This document shows positions 53,084 to 62,187 of a stretch of DNA of 64,000 nucleotides, in pieces. The DNA comes from Candidatus Bathyarchaeota archaeon (GTDB lineage: Archaea; Thermoproteota; Bathyarchaeia; Bathyarchaeales; Bathycorpusculaceae). The stretch spans positions 156,221 through 220,220 of the forward strand of contig PLYI01000026.1 of assembly GCA_003151735.1 (NCBI GenBank), in the 5' to 3' direction. How positions within the stretch are numbered: position 1 is the first letter of the stretch; each line of letters begins with the position of its first letter. The translations under genes and the position numbers were made by a program. A model generated the notes under the pieces. That model saw only the letters and a program-made list of their open reading frames with translations, made no database searches and was not told where the DNA came from.

Positions 53084-54130
53084 AAAACGAACAACCAAAA
53101 ATCCACTTTTCCCCTTTTTTAGTTTTTAAAAGCACAGCTTAAAGGATTGAATGAAGGATGGAATTATCTAACCTTTCTGCTTTATTACCTCAGGAATCCC
53201 GGCCTCTACTTCTTTTTGACAAATTCAAGATAGACAAAGAGGTTGCAAGTGCGACGATTAAGTGTCTGAGAAATATATAAAGAAAAAAAAGGCGACTTAT
53301 CCAAAGCCATCCAAGAAGCAGTCAAAACATAAATCAACAAATGAAGCCGTCCCTCTTCAAATCCCAATAACTACATTATAAGAAGCCTATGTAAAAGGCC
53401 CGGGAAAGCCAGTTAGCCTGGAACTCTTAATATGAGGATTATGGGCGATCTAGCTGCAAAATCCCTTTTTAGAAAAGTTTCAAGCCGCTGACAACGTACA
53501 TTGTGTCGGGCAAACGTCTTTCACGAATTGACCCTGATAGAGCAAGAGAAATCAAATAATATTATTTATTTTTTATATGTTGTGATGATTAGCTAAATCG
53601 AAACAGACCTTCCTTTATACCCCCAGATTTTGGAAGACCTTTGGCTATTGCGAATTGTACAACTGCTCGATTTTCTTTGCAACTCGCTCTGAGTAACCGG
53701 CTTCAACTAACTTCTGGGTGAACTCTTGCTCGCTCAACTGCTTAAACCTCAAGTATATGAAGTATTAACTTATAATAAGCATGCTTTCGGTTTTGCGAGT
53801 ATATCATAAGACGAAATATAGTCAAACCTCTCCAAGCGACACGCTCGAATGGTACATGGAAACTAGTGGAAACGATCGCCTCACAACAGTCCGAAAGGCA
53901 AAATAAACCCAAACCAAGCCCAAACTTCCACTCAAGCAGAAATGTTATCCCCGAACAATAGTCAGCCATGCTTAAATGGGCGTGTCCAAAAATTTCCAGG
54001 AAAAATTTTGGACAAACCCGAAACATTGATACATTGATGGGGCAAGGCTCTTTATCATTATCTTAGATTTCGACTATCGTTCCGTTAGAGCTAAGGTGTT
54101 CTTATTTAAAAAAAGAAAAAAACGGGGTGT
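53084..54130. other. About 1 kb of decayed sequence
   Basis: No intact gene. A 40-codon frame at 53158-53280 with ATG and weak GAAGG site (QESRPLLLFDKFKIDKEVAS) is followed in-frame elsewhere by KKKGDLSKAIQEAVKT, and at ~53490 TYIVSGKRLSRIDPDRARE. These scraps resemble small antitoxin/RHH-type and Zn-independent DNA-binding proteins but are broken. The 94-codon minus-strand frame at 53742-54026 looks spurious. Confidence 0.35.
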
Positions 54131-54382
54131 TTATTTTTTCCTCAAAGCTATGACCATTGCTGCAATTCCAAGAATTATCGCTATTGCTAAGGCAGAATAT
54201 ACAATGTCGCTGGTTGTTATGTCACTTTGTGTGGCAGCTGGACCTGTTGCACCAGGGGCACCCGTTGCTCCGGTTGGACCCTTGGCGCCCGCTGGACCCG
54301 TAGGACCTGTAGCTCCGGTTGGACCTCCAACCAAGGCGCTCATAAATAGGCATGAGCGCCCACCACGTTTAATACTTCTCAT
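54131..54382 (-). CDS. Collagen-like repeat protein with C-terminal anchor (short, maybe truncated)
   Basis: 83 residues. Gly-x-y triplets run GPTGATGPTGPAGAKGPTG, then ATGAPGATGPAA, and a TM helix follows (IVYSALAIAIILGIAAMVIA, RKK). The N-terminus is basic with no signal peptide, so the gene may be the 3' end of a longer one, as with other truncated genes here. Collagen-like triple helices form surface fibres. The larger gene at 54526 encodes the same kind of triplets. Confidence 0.6.
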   Translation of the reverse strand: MRSIKRGGRSCLFMSALVGGPTGATGPTGPAGAKGPTGATGAPGATGPAATQSDITTSDIVYSALAIAIILGIAAMVIALRKK

Positions 54383-54525
54383 ACCATCGCGCTAGTCACT
54401 CTGCGTTGAAAATATAGCGCGCCTATGTGACTGTCATTATGCAATCACATAATCTTAATAAATGCTTGATTCATTTGACTTTAGCGAGTTTTCTAATTCG
54501 AGAAATTTTTAGAGGAGAAAAAGAA

Positions 54526-55914
54526 ATGAGTATTCTAAGAAACAAAGTAAAGCGAAACTCTATCAAAAAAATTTTGGTTCCCTTAGCTCTTATTGCATTA
54601 ATGATGACTATGCCAATGTTTGAAGGAGCAAACGCACAAACAGCCGGATCATCTTACGGTCTGATAAAAATTATTGCCCTGCCCAAAGCCCCTGCCAGCA
54701 CAGACATAGCATACGTCGACCCCACACTGCACCTTTACATGGTCTCAGACAAGACAAACTTAGGCATCGACATCATAAACACCACCAGCAATACATACAT
54801 AACTACAGTCACCGGATTCGTAGGCGCTAACGGCGTAACAATAGCCCCTGATCTAAACCAAGCATGGGTTGGAGACAACAACGCCACAAGTACCGCTAGC
54901 ACCGTGAAAGTCGTCAGTCTCACCAATTACACAATCATAGGCAACATCACAATAACTAACCCTACAACTGGAACTGGAACAATTGGGAGATCCGACGAAC
55001 TATCATATGATCAGAAAGACCACGTGATCCTTGTCGCAAACGATGCAGCCATTCCACCATTCGTCACCTTCATCAACGCCACATCCAAACAAATAATTGC
55101 TCAAATCCCCTACGATGGAATTGCGGCAAACAACGCGACAAACGGTCTCGAACAGTCTATATGGAACCCAACCAACGATTTGTTCTACCAAGCTGTGCCT
55201 TCTACAGTAAACAACACTGGAGGCGAAATTGACGTCCTAAACCCGAATTCGACAAGTATCGTACAAGTCTATCCATTGCCAGCAGGTAGCGAGCCACATG
55301 GCCTCGCCCTAAACGTAGCCCTCCAAAAACTATGTGTCGGTGCTAGCCAAATCGGAGCTCCAAACGGCACGCCAATATTTACGGTCATAATGAACGCTAC
55401 AAACGGCCAAATTCTTAACCAAGTTATGGGGATAGGTGGAACTGACGAAGTCTGGTCCAACGCTGCAGACAGCCGATTTTACGTGTGCGGCAAAATAACC
55501 TTGGACGGTACAAACAACGGGTCAGCACTGGGCGCCATAGCAGTCATCGACGCAACATCAGGCATATACCTCGAAAACATCATTTTACCCGGCTTCCAAA
55601 GATACTTAAGCATGAGAACTGTAGCCGCTGATTCCTCGAACAACGATATCTATATTTTGCTAAGCACTGCAGGAGTAGGCGTAGTCACCGACCTTCTAGG
55701 AAACTACACAAGCACGATTGGCGCAACAGGTCCTGCTGGTCCTAAAGGGGCAACAGGTGCTACTGGCACACCAGGTCCTATTGGTTCTTCCTCCACCCCA
55801 GCAGTACCTGAGTTCGGCAGTGCAGCACTCATTTCAATAGCCGCAGCAATCATAGTTGTGACCTTATGTGCCATTGCAGTGACCGCGAGAACAAGAAAAA
55901 CACTCCGAAAGTAA
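54526..55914 (+). CDS. Surface beta-propeller protein with collagen-like segment and PEF-CTERM-like anchor
   Basis: 462 residues from the ATG at 54526 (AGAGGAG ten bases upstream); a start at 54427 is less likely. A signal peptide (ILVPLALIALMMTMPMFEGA) is followed by a YncE-like propeller with short repeated blades (NLGIDIINTTSNTYITTVTG, TVKVVSLTNYTIIGNITI). A collagen-like tail (GATGPAGPKGATGATGTPGP) ends in VPEFGSAALISIAAAIIVVT and Arg/Lys. VPEFG plus TM plus basic end resembles archaeosortase-processed PEF-CTERM tails. Function: surface structure, ligand not known. Confidence 0.85.
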   Translation: MSILRNKVKRNSIKKILVPLALIALMMTMPMFEGANAQTAGSSYGLIKIIALPKAPASTDIAYVDPTLHLYMVSDKTNLGIDIINTTSNTYITTVTGFVGANGVTIAPDLNQAWVGDNNATSTASTVKVVSLTNYTIIGNITITNPTTGTGTIGRSDELSYDQKDHVILVANDAAIPPFVTFINATSKQIIAQIPYDGIAANNATNGLEQSIWNPTNDLFYQAVPSTVNNTGGEIDVLNPNSTSIVQVYPLPAGSEPHGLALNVALQKLCVGASQIGAPNGTPIFTVIMNATNGQILNQVMGIGGTDEVWSNAADSRFYVCGKITLDGTNNGSALGAIAVIDATSGIYLENIILPGFQRYLSMRTVAADSSNNDIYILLSTAGVGVVTDLLGNYTSTIGATGPAGPKGATGATGTPGPIGSSSTPAVPEFGSAALISIAAAIIVVTLCAIAVTARTRKTLRK

Positions 55915-55950
55915 CATAGACGAAACTGCAAGAAAAAATGGAAAAACAGA

Positions 55951-55978
55951 ATTTTCCTTTTCTTTTTTTGTTTTTTTT
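55951..55978 (+). terminator. T-rich terminator after the collagen/propeller gene
   Basis: TTTTCCTTTTCTTTTTTTG and TTTTTTTTA follow the stop by about 40 bases, which fits archaeal intrinsic termination on oligo-T. Confidence 0.6.
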
Positions 55979-56306
55979 ACAGAATTAGTGGCAAATATAA
56001 TCTTTGAGATCTGAAGAAAAAGCAAAAATCAAAAAACAGATGTTTATAGATATACCCGAATAGTTTTAGTAGACTCTTGTTCCTTATTCCAGCCTTTTTT
56101 TCCCTACTGCAATTGTTTTCTTAATGCAGTACTATTTTTTGTTTATCCTACTCGCTAGCGTCCCTGCTAGCAGTAACTATTTTTTTAGAATATTTTAAAA
56201 AAATTATGTTCGTTGCCCATGAAGCAAGCAAAATAATACGCAGTCAACTAGGCGCGTCCCAGGTGTATGAAAATTTAATGTCTCATTTCATTGTTGTATT
56301 TTTTTC

Positions 56307-56684
56307 GTGTGTGTTCTCCTGCTTACTCCATCCCCCAGTCCAAGCCCAACGCCTTCACCAACTCCTGCTCCAAAATCTCTAAGTGATTCCGTTACGACAA
56401 ACAAATCATCTTACTCTGGAAGTGCGACTGTTGCGATAACTGTAACAGTTAAAGATGCATCCAATGGAGCATTGCTAAGAGGAGCATCAGTCACCGTTAA
56501 AGTTATAAATCCAACCGGATCAACTGTATCGACTTTCAACGGAATTACAGGTTCTGCTGGAACAGTTCAATTTAATTACCAACCAGGACACAGCCCTGCA
56601 AAAGGAACTTGGACAATATCTAGCACTGCCTCGTTGAACGGATACCAAAGCGGAGAAGGCCAGACAAACTTCACCGTAAACTAA
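56307..56684 (+). CDS. Secreted Ig-like domain fragment with Pro/Ser linker
   Basis: 125 residues from a GTG at 56307. A Pro/Ser/Thr linker (TPSPSPSPTPSPTPAPKSL) leads to a Big-type Ig fold (SVTTNKSSYSGSATVAITVT, RGASVTVKVINPTGST, GTVQFNYQPGHSP). There is no signal peptide, although a hydrophobic stretch just upstream (HFIVVFFSCVFS-like in another frame) may be the remains of one. It is therefore probably the 3' portion of a longer gene. The Ig domain itself is intact. Confidence 0.5.
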   Translation: MCVLLLTPSPSPSPTPSPTPAPKSLSDSVTTNKSSYSGSATVAITVTVKDASNGALLRGASVTVKVINPTGSTVSTFNGITGSAGTVQFNYQPGHSPAKGTWTISSTASLNGYQSGEGQTNFTVN

Positions 56685-56982
56685 GTCAAATCAATTTTCT
56701 ACAATTTTTTCCCTACACTCTTAGCTTGTTTTTCTTAAAACTCACCCTATTAACCCGAATTATCGCGTTCCGCAACGAGGCGCAAATTTGTAAAAGTGTG
56801 TTTTGGGTGAATCTGTTCCTACTCCGCGTCGCTGCGCAAATTTTTTTCTTGGCTTTTCTCTTGTTTGACCGAGGAAATAAAATTGGATGAAGTTACAGCT
56901 AACCTAACTGAAGGTGTTCTGCAAATATTTCTTCCCAAAAAACACCGAAACCAAAAGGAAAACCTTAGTTAAAGTAAGTCGT

Positions 56983-57007
56983 GGATTAAATTTTAATCCA
57001 ACCAACC
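56983..57007. repeat. 25-base repeat, copy 1, with inverted repeat
   Basis: GGATTAAATTTTAATCC (56983-56999) is an eight-base inverted repeat around a single T, followed by AACCAACC. The same 25 bases recur exactly at 62036-62060. The surroundings (56700-57328) hold no gene. Partial copies GTTGGATTAAAATTTAAT (2339-2356) and GGAATTAAAATTTAATC (47086) suggest a dispersed family. Confidence 0.7.
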
Positions 57008-57358
57008 TTAGAGGTTGCAAATGGTTACCAAATGTTTTTTAAAAAAACAAATGATTGGACAGGATAGGAGTGTATAGTCGGTTCATTAGGTATACAATGG
57101 AAGGATAGCTAGATAGTATAGAAATCGAGTATACATCAAAATAGTTAGCGAATAACCATGCGTATATCTGGACTATCCAATGGGTAGGTAGAATGATTCT
57201 ATTTTCTTACTAATACAGCTGTATTCCGCAAGAACGATGAATCGCTCTTGTTTCTTGAAGACCATTGTGATTCGTTTGCGCTCGGGTGACACCTTAGTTC
57301 AGGTAATGAGTCATAATTCATAACATTTATGAGAAATATCTATCTACTTTTGAACACC

Positions 57359-57562
57359 ATGGAATTCTGTTCAAAATGTGGAAAAGAAGTTACGGGCTAC
57401 ATTGAAAAATTGCCTGTTAATGGAACAATTGGAAGAAGACACCCTGAATACAAAGAGAGAAAACTTTGTTCAGCTTGCCGAAAAGAACTTTACTATGAGG
57501 CAAAAAACCCGACCCAAACTGAAAATCAAACAGCGACAACGCCTCAAGTAATTATTAAATAA
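57359..57562 (+). CDS. Zinc-ribbon protein, 67 residues
   Basis: From the ATG at 57359 (earlier in-frame starts add a hydrophobic leader). MEFCSKCGKEV has C-x2-C, and KLCSACRKELYYEA the second C-x2-C, about 35 residues apart, forming a zinc ribbon. The C-terminus is Thr/Gln-rich. Its stop is overlapped by the frame of the next, PH-like gene; zinc ribbon plus PH/SHOCT domains are often fused, so the two may once have been one gene. Confidence 0.65.
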   Translation: MEFCSKCGKEVTGYIEKLPVNGTIGRRHPEYKERKLCSACRKELYYEAKNPTQTENQTATTPQVIIK

Positions 57563-57939
57563 GTGAAGAAATTATCAATTCAATACCATGGCAAAAAGGT
57601 GAAGCCTTAGTAGACCAAATGAGTGCACAAGAGATATTTTTAGACCGAGGCGCGTTTAGTTCAAAAAGTGGGCATAAAGGAACGTTAGTGGTTACTAACC
57701 AAAGAGTTCTTTTCGCTTGTAAGGACGGAATCGTGCGGAAGACTATGGAGTAATTTATTGCGACAATTTTGAAGACATTACTTCAGTCTCTCATAGTCGA
57801 TTTGCGTTAACAGATAAATTGATAATATTGAACAAAAATGGTCAGCACAAATATTTTGTTCAGCAAGGAATTCAATCTCTTATTCCACACATCAACATTG
57901 GCATATCTGAAAGAAAAGAAAAAATTCGGGCTGAATGAA
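57559..57939 (+). pseudogene. PH-domain-like gene with a frameshift
   Basis: Frame 1 reads SEEIINSIPWQKGEALVDQM, IFLDRGAFSSKSGHKGTLVV, TNQRVLFACKDGIVRK and stops at TAA near 57754. The next frame continues YGVIYCDNFEDITSVSHSRF, LTDKLIILNKNGQHKYFVQQ and ends at 57939. Together they make a bacterial-PH/GRAM-like domain (TLVVTNQRVLF...ITSVS...). One base shift near 57741 breaks it. There is no ATG at its beginning: the first codon after the preceding stop frame is ATA. Confidence 0.6.
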
Positions 57940-58162
57940 GTATTTTATGTGGGTGAAGGCTAAGGGATTCTTTGATTCTCCCGACGCTATGCTTCTTCAT
58001 AAACAGAAAGCACAAACGGACACAGAGCGATATTATCACATTAACCTCGTTGAAGATTATTTTTCAGAATCATACTTGAATGTTGGACAGAAGAAAAGCG
58101 CGTACACTAAGCTACCTGTTAAGAAATATGTTATTATGGCTGCTAAGGCTGCTTTATTGTAA
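57935..58162 (+). CDS. Hypothetical protein, 75 residues
   Basis: Its ATG overlaps the stop of the PH-like frame (ATGA type), so it belongs to that operon. Positively charged (VKAKGFFDSPDAMLLHKQKA) and helical-looking with a hydrophobic C-terminus (YVIMAAKAALL). Family not recognised. Confidence 0.5.
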   Translation: MKYFMWVKAKGFFDSPDAMLLHKQKAQTDTERYYHINLVEDYFSESYLNVGQKKSAYTKLPVKKYVIMAAKAALL

Positions 58163-58173
58163 TTTCGGGGTAT

Positions 58174-58464
58174 TTAACGTGAAGATTTTGTATTCGTCGT
58201 TTTCTCTGCGGTCTTACGCTTTGTAACTTCATGCAGCGATTCAACATGCATGTCTAACTCAACTTTGTTGTTGAAGCTTTTTCCGCATATTTGGCATACA
58301 AATCTTCCTCCTTCACCGCCTGGTCGGGTTACCATTTGTTCCTGCCCAATGAGTACTTCTGGTTCAAGGGCAGGTGAGCCATCAGTAGGCGTAGGCACTT
58401 TTTGTGCTTCCATAGGCTCCTTTTCTTCTGGTTGAAATTCAACTTGTATTTCAGGCTCACTCAT
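58174..58464 (-). CDS. C2H2 zinc-finger protein
   Basis: 96 residues from the ATG at 58464 (a second ATG at 58479 is also possible). The N-terminal half is acidic and Pro-rich (EPEIQVEFQPEEKEPMEAQK), the C-terminal half is one classic C2H2 finger: RFVCQICGKSFNNKVELDMH, VESLH, followed by a basic tail. Single C2H2-finger proteins occur in archaea and may bind DNA or RNA. Converges with the preceding gene. Confidence 0.8.
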   Translation of the reverse strand: MSEPEIQVEFQPEEKEPMEAQKVPTPTDGSPALEPEVLIGQEQMVTRPGGEGGRFVCQICGKSFNNKVELDMHVESLHEVTKRKTAEKTTNTKSSR

Positions 58465-58953
58465 AATTGACGCTTCCACCTATTTTCTTTCAAGACTTTT
58501 CATAAACATTTGTGACTGCTATGCAACTACAACAAGCATAAGCCTGCATCTTACCAGCGTATAGTCTACTCTTCATCACTAACAGATAATCAAACCCGGG
58601 ACTCGCCAATCCTAAATTCTCCAGCCCTAGTCAAGAGTGCTTCTCAGCAAATAGTCAAGCAGTTTTTGGGGTCTTCACTTTAACTTAGGTGGATGGGACA
58701 CGACTGGTTAACCACCCGGAGCCGTTGGCAAGTTTGAATGTGAGGAACGTTGTTTCTCCGGGGAAGGTGTCGAATTTCATAATGCTCCTTTTGCAGACAA
58801 ATAATATTTTGATCTTTCTTTTTTTTAAAAGCAGAAACGCTTTCTCCGCGGTCACTTTCATTTTGAACTTGGGTCTGTAGTATGAGGCAGCGGAACCTTT
58901 TATGATTTGTATCCTGTGAGAGCCATACTTTCTGTTAAAAGGACGTGTTATTG

Positions 58954-59186
58954 ATGAGCGAATCTGTTGAGAAATAGGTTCAGAAAGCCCTAGATGAGAT
59001 TAGACTAAACATTCAAGTTGGAAGGCAGCGACACAGAATTCGTAGCCTTAAAAAAAGGCATTGTGAAGGTCAGACTTCAAGGATTGCGCATGCTGCCCAA
59101 CGTCCATGATTACCCTCAAACAAGGCGTAGGAGCTCAACTAAAAAAGAAAATTCCCAAAATAATAAAAGTTGAAGCGGTTCAATAA
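58954..59186 (+). pseudogene. NifU C-terminal domain (Fe-S carrier) pseudogene
   Basis: From the ATG at 58954 (GGA site upstream): MSESVEK, then TAG where a Gln codon is expected, VQKALDEIRLNIQV. A shift gives EGSDTEFVALKKGIVKVRLQ, and a second shift gives CACCPTSMITLKQGVGAQLK, with the two cluster Cys of the NifU-type C-x2-C motif, ending VEAVQ at 59184-59186. The protein is recognisable end to end, but one nonsense codon and two frameshifts inactivate it. It carries the [4Fe-4S] carrier role in intact relatives. Confidence 0.85.
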
Positions 59187-59228
59187 ACCGACCGCCAAAC
59201 AGAATCTTAGCCAATCTTTTTTTCATTT

Positions 59229-61412
59229 TTACGCAGCCATTTTATTATTATGTGGCATGTTTTCGTTTTTCTCTCGTATCCAGTGGCGATGCTGGGCAAT
59301 TGCTACTATGACTGCTTCGTTGAATGCTTCAGTTGGGGCTGCTTGGGAGGTGACTACGCCTTTGTCTGAAACTACTTCCACTTTGCCTTTGGTCTCTGCC
59401 AGTTTTACTTCCATTATGTCGGTTTCTGCTAGTAGGCCGACGGCTTCGCTGGTGGCGCCTATGGCTTTGCAGTGTTTGAAGGCTTCATTGATAAAGTTGA
59501 TGACGTACCATTGCTGCTTCATAGTGTCGATGCTTTGTTGTCCGCCGGGGATGTATACGGCGTCGTACATGACTGAGGAGGCGCTTACGTAGTGTTTGTC
59601 TACCTCAATTTCTTGTCCGTCTTGACTTTTAATTGGACTTAGGAATTGTGATATGACTTCTATTTTGGCGCCTTGTTTTTCTAAGGCGGCTTTTACGCTG
59701 GAGAACTCTTTGCCGTTGAACCCGTCCATGGCGAGGACAGCGATTTTCCGGGTTTTTATGGTGTTTTTGATGGTATTTTCCATGCTTAGCGCCTTGGACG
59801 CTTGGAGTTTTGGTGCTTTCTTTGGCGGCTGTGGCTTTCGTGTCGGCGAGCTGGTTCCCACTGCTTTGGCTATCTGCACTGCTAGTTCGTGGTCTACGTT
59901 GTCGAACATGTCGACGACTTTTTGCCTGGTTTCCTTGTTATTGAGTTTGCCGATTTCAAACTGGAACGCTTTAATGATGTGCTGCTTCTCTGGGTCGGAC
60001 ATACTGTTCCAGAACAGCGTTGCTTGGCTATAATGGTCTTTGAAGCTTTCGCTTCGTTCTCTAACTATTTTGCCGCTGACTGCTTCGGCATAGTGAACGT
60101 AGCCTTCTTTTTCGTCCATACCCGGCTTAGGATAGTCGTTGTTGAGGCTGTTGGGGTTGTAGGCGGTTTTGCCTTTGTTTATGGTCATGCGGTGGGGGCC
60201 GTCTCGCTGATTGTTCGTTACGAACGACAGGGTCCTGTTTATGGGGATTTCCGTGAAGTTTGGTCCGCCCAGCCTGAGAAGTTGCGTGTCTAAGTAGGAG
60301 AACAACCGGCCCTGTAACAACGGGTCGTTGCTAAAGTCTATGCCGGGCACAACATTGCTGGGGCAGAAGGCGACTTGTTCGGTTTCTGCAAAAAAGTTAT
60401 CGGGATTACGGTTAAGCACCAGTTTGCCTATGCGCTGTACCGGCACCAGTTCTTCAGGCCAGAGTTTCGTGGGGTCGAGAACGTCGAAGTCGAATTTGAA
60501 TTCGTCTTCTTGGCTGATGATTTGAATACCGAATTCCCATTCGGGGCAGTCACCAGCTTCGATGGCTTCCCACAGGTCACGGCGGTTATAGTCAGGGTCT
60601 TTGCCGGCTATCTGCTGCACCTCATCCCACACCAACGAATGCACACCCAACAGCGGCTTCCAGTGGAACTTGACGAAAAACGCCTTGTCCTCCTCGTTGA
60701 CGAGGCGGTAAGTGTTGACGCCAAAACCCTCCATCATGCGAAAGCTGCGTGGCAACGCCCTATCAGACATTACCCACATTATCATGTGGGCAGTTTCAGG
60801 GGTGTTGACGACGAAGTCCCAGAAGGTGTCGTGGGCAGAGGCGGCTTGGGGAATCTCGTTGTCTGGCTCTGGCTTCACCGCATGAATGAGGTCAGGAAAC
60901 TTTATAGCATCCTGTATGAAAAACACGGGGATGTTGTTGCCTACGAGGTCGTAGATGCCTTCTTCCGTGTAGAACTTGGTCGCGAAGCCGCGGGCGTCTC
61001 GGACGGTGTCTGCGGAGCCTCGGGAACCCGCTACCGTGGAGAACCTGACGAAGACGGGCGTTTTCTTGCTGGGGTCTTGGAGGAACCTGGCTTTCGTGTA
61101 CTGCCGCATTGACTTGTAGACTTGGAAGTAGCCGTGGGCTCCGGAGCCTCGGGCGTGGACGACTCTTTCGGATATGCGTTCATGGTCAAAATGCGTAATT
61201 TTTTCCCGGAAATGAAAATCCTCCAATAACGTGGGACCACGAGAACCAGCCCGCAATGAGTTGTCGGTGTCGTTGATTTTTAGGCCCAAGTCCGTGGTAA
61301 GTTGCTTACCCACTGAATCCACACGAAACGGCTCCACATTTTTCTCTACCAGAGGCTCGGCTCGTTGGGGGTTCTTTTGGGCTCCTGACTCTGACACTTC
61401 TTTCTTCTTCAA
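59229..61412 (-). CDS. katE: Large-subunit (HPII-type) catalase with C-terminal DJ-1/PfpI-like domain
   Basis: 727 residues. Catalytic His86 in [15 protein letters not shown] and the distal Asn in [14 protein letters not shown] are present, as is the heme-ligand Tyr in [19 protein letters not shown]. The C-terminal ~150 residues ([35 protein letters not shown]) are the flavodoxin-like domain found only in large-subunit catalases. The enzyme converts H2O2 to water and oxygen. G+C is visibly higher than in neighbouring genes, and the family is bacterial-centred, so transfer is likely. It is monocistronic, divergent from dodecin. Confidence 0.96.
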   Translation of the reverse strand: MKKKEVSESGAQKNPQRAEPLVEKNVEPFRVDSVGKQLTTDLGLKINDTDNSLRAGSRGPTLLEDFHFREKITHFDHERISERVVHARGSGAHGYFQVYKSMRQYTKARFLQDPSKKTPVFVRFSTVAGSRGSADTVRDARGFATKFYTEEGIYDLVGNNIPVFFIQDAIKFPDLIHAVKPEPDNEIPQAASAHDTFWDFVVNTPETAHMIMWVMSDRALPRSFRMMEGFGVNTYRLVNEEDKAFFVKFHWKPLLGVHSLVWDEVQQIAGKDPDYNRRDLWEAIEAGDCPEWEFGIQIISQEDEFKFDFDVLDPTKLWPEELVPVQRIGKLVLNRNPDNFFAETEQVAFCPSNVVPGIDFSNDPLLQGRLFSYLDTQLLRLGGPNFTEIPINRTLSFVTNNQRDGPHRMTINKGKTAYNPNSLNNDYPKPGMDEKEGYVHYAEAVSGKIVRERSESFKDHYSQATLFWNSMSDPEKQHIIKAFQFEIGKLNNKETRQKVVDMFDNVDHELAVQIAKAVGTSSPTRKPQPPKKAPKLQASKALSMENTIKNTIKTRKIAVLAMDGFNGKEFSSVKAALEKQGAKIEVISQFLSPIKSQDGQEIEVDKHYVSASSVMYDAVYIPGGQQSIDTMKQQWYVINFINEAFKHCKAIGATSEAVGLLAETDIMEVKLAETKGKVEVVSDKGVVTSQAAPTEAFNEAVIVAIAQHRHWIREKNENMPHNNKMAA

Positions 61413-61763
61413 TCATCATCCACTAGCAAACAGTAAATCCGTTTTGAAATACTTAAACCTATGTGACTGCCAAAACACAGCAACAACCTCCAAAAACCAA
61501 AGTAAACAACATATCTTCTTAGCTAACATCAAAATATGAACAAGTTACATTTTCGGTTCCGTAGCGATGATTCGTTGCAGAAATCTTAGGGGTCTACTGT
61601 CTGGTCTATTTTCAACTAAAAACTGAACCGGCGGAACGCCTATTTTAGGCAAAGCATGTTACGGAAAAACCATTAGCGAATTTTTAGCGTGACCCTTTGA
61701 TTTTTTCGCATCTACCTATGTAGAAGGATAAACACGATGGGGTTGGTTAAAAGAAAAGATTGC
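61413..61763. other. Region between catalase and the hairpin cluster
   Basis: Upstream region of the catalase gene, with AT-rich promoter-like stretches and no gene. AACTGAACCGGCGGAACGCC at ~61620 is a G+C-rich patch. Confidence 0.35.
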
Positions 61764-61783
61764 GCCTGCGCGAGTGCGCGGGC
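61764..61783. other. GC-rich hairpin in AT-rich DNA
   Basis: GCCTGCGC (61764-61771), loop GAGT, GCGCGGGC (61776-61783): eight pairs with one G-T wobble. It is the first of several strong hairpins before the dodecin gene. Confidence 0.6.
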
Positions 61784-61831
61784 TTGATTTAACGTAGTCT
61801 TTTTTCCCTCATTTCTCCATTTAATTTGCGA

Positions 61832-61896
61832 GTATATCCTTTTACCCTTAGGGATATACGGGTAATTTACCTTTGATATTATTACTTAGTATATCC
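61832..61896. promoter_or_regulatory. GTATATCC repeats, candidate operator
   Basis: GTATATCC at 61832-61839 and 61889-61896 and its inverse GGATATAC at 61852-61859, plus TTACCC...GGGTAA around the central copy. This is a typical cluster of binding sites for a dimeric regulator, upstream of the hairpins and dodecin and on the far side of the catalase promoter. Confidence 0.4.
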
Positions 61897-61920
61897 TTCT
61901 GTTGAAATGGGTATAATCGT

Positions 61921-62060
61921 TCTCCCCTTGAGGGGAGATGCCCCCGTATGGGGCAGCAGGGTGATTGTATCCAAGTCCTGCCTTATTCAAGCCACTGTTT
62001 TCTCAGGCAGGACACCGTCGTCGTTGGTGCGTGTGGGATTAAATTTTAATCCAACCAACC
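61921..62060 (+). ncRNA. Candidate structured RNA: three consecutive hairpins ending in the 25-base repeat
   Basis: TCTCCCC-TTGA-GGGGAGA (61921-61938, seven pairs), immediately followed by TGCCCC-CGTAT-GGGGCA (61939-61955, six pairs), then GTCCTGCC (61975-61982) pairing with GGCAGGAC (62006-62013), then CACC...GGTG, and the GGATTAAATTTTAATCC inverted repeat at 62036. The strength of these stems in AT-rich DNA, with back-to-back stems 1 and 2, suggests a folded RNA or an attenuator. I do not recognise RNase P, SRP or tRNA features. Strand is assumed to be plus. Confidence 0.45.
62036..62060. repeat. 25-base repeat, copy 2
   Basis: Identical to 56983-57007: inverted repeat GGATTAAATTTTAATCC followed by AACCAACC. 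It lies ~130 bases before the dodecin start. Confidence 0.7.
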
Positions 62061-62187
62061 ACTCAAAAACTGATTCGGGCACAAAATCACCATTAACAAC
62101 TATGAAAAAATTCCTTAAGAGCTTTATGCAAACAATGCAAAAAATAATAGATAGTTGTACATATATTATCTTGGAGAGTTTAAGAAA

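Noticed and set aside
53395..53450. tRNA-like stretch GCCCGGGAAAGCCAGTTAGC with a possible anticodon stem CTCTTAATATGAG
   Set aside because: No T-arm (GGTTC-A) follows and the acceptor stem does not close; at most a chance resemblance or remnant.
59653..61112. Several long plus-strand ORFs inside the catalase gene
   Set aside because: They are antisense shadows of a G+C-rich gene with a clear catalase reading on the minus strand.
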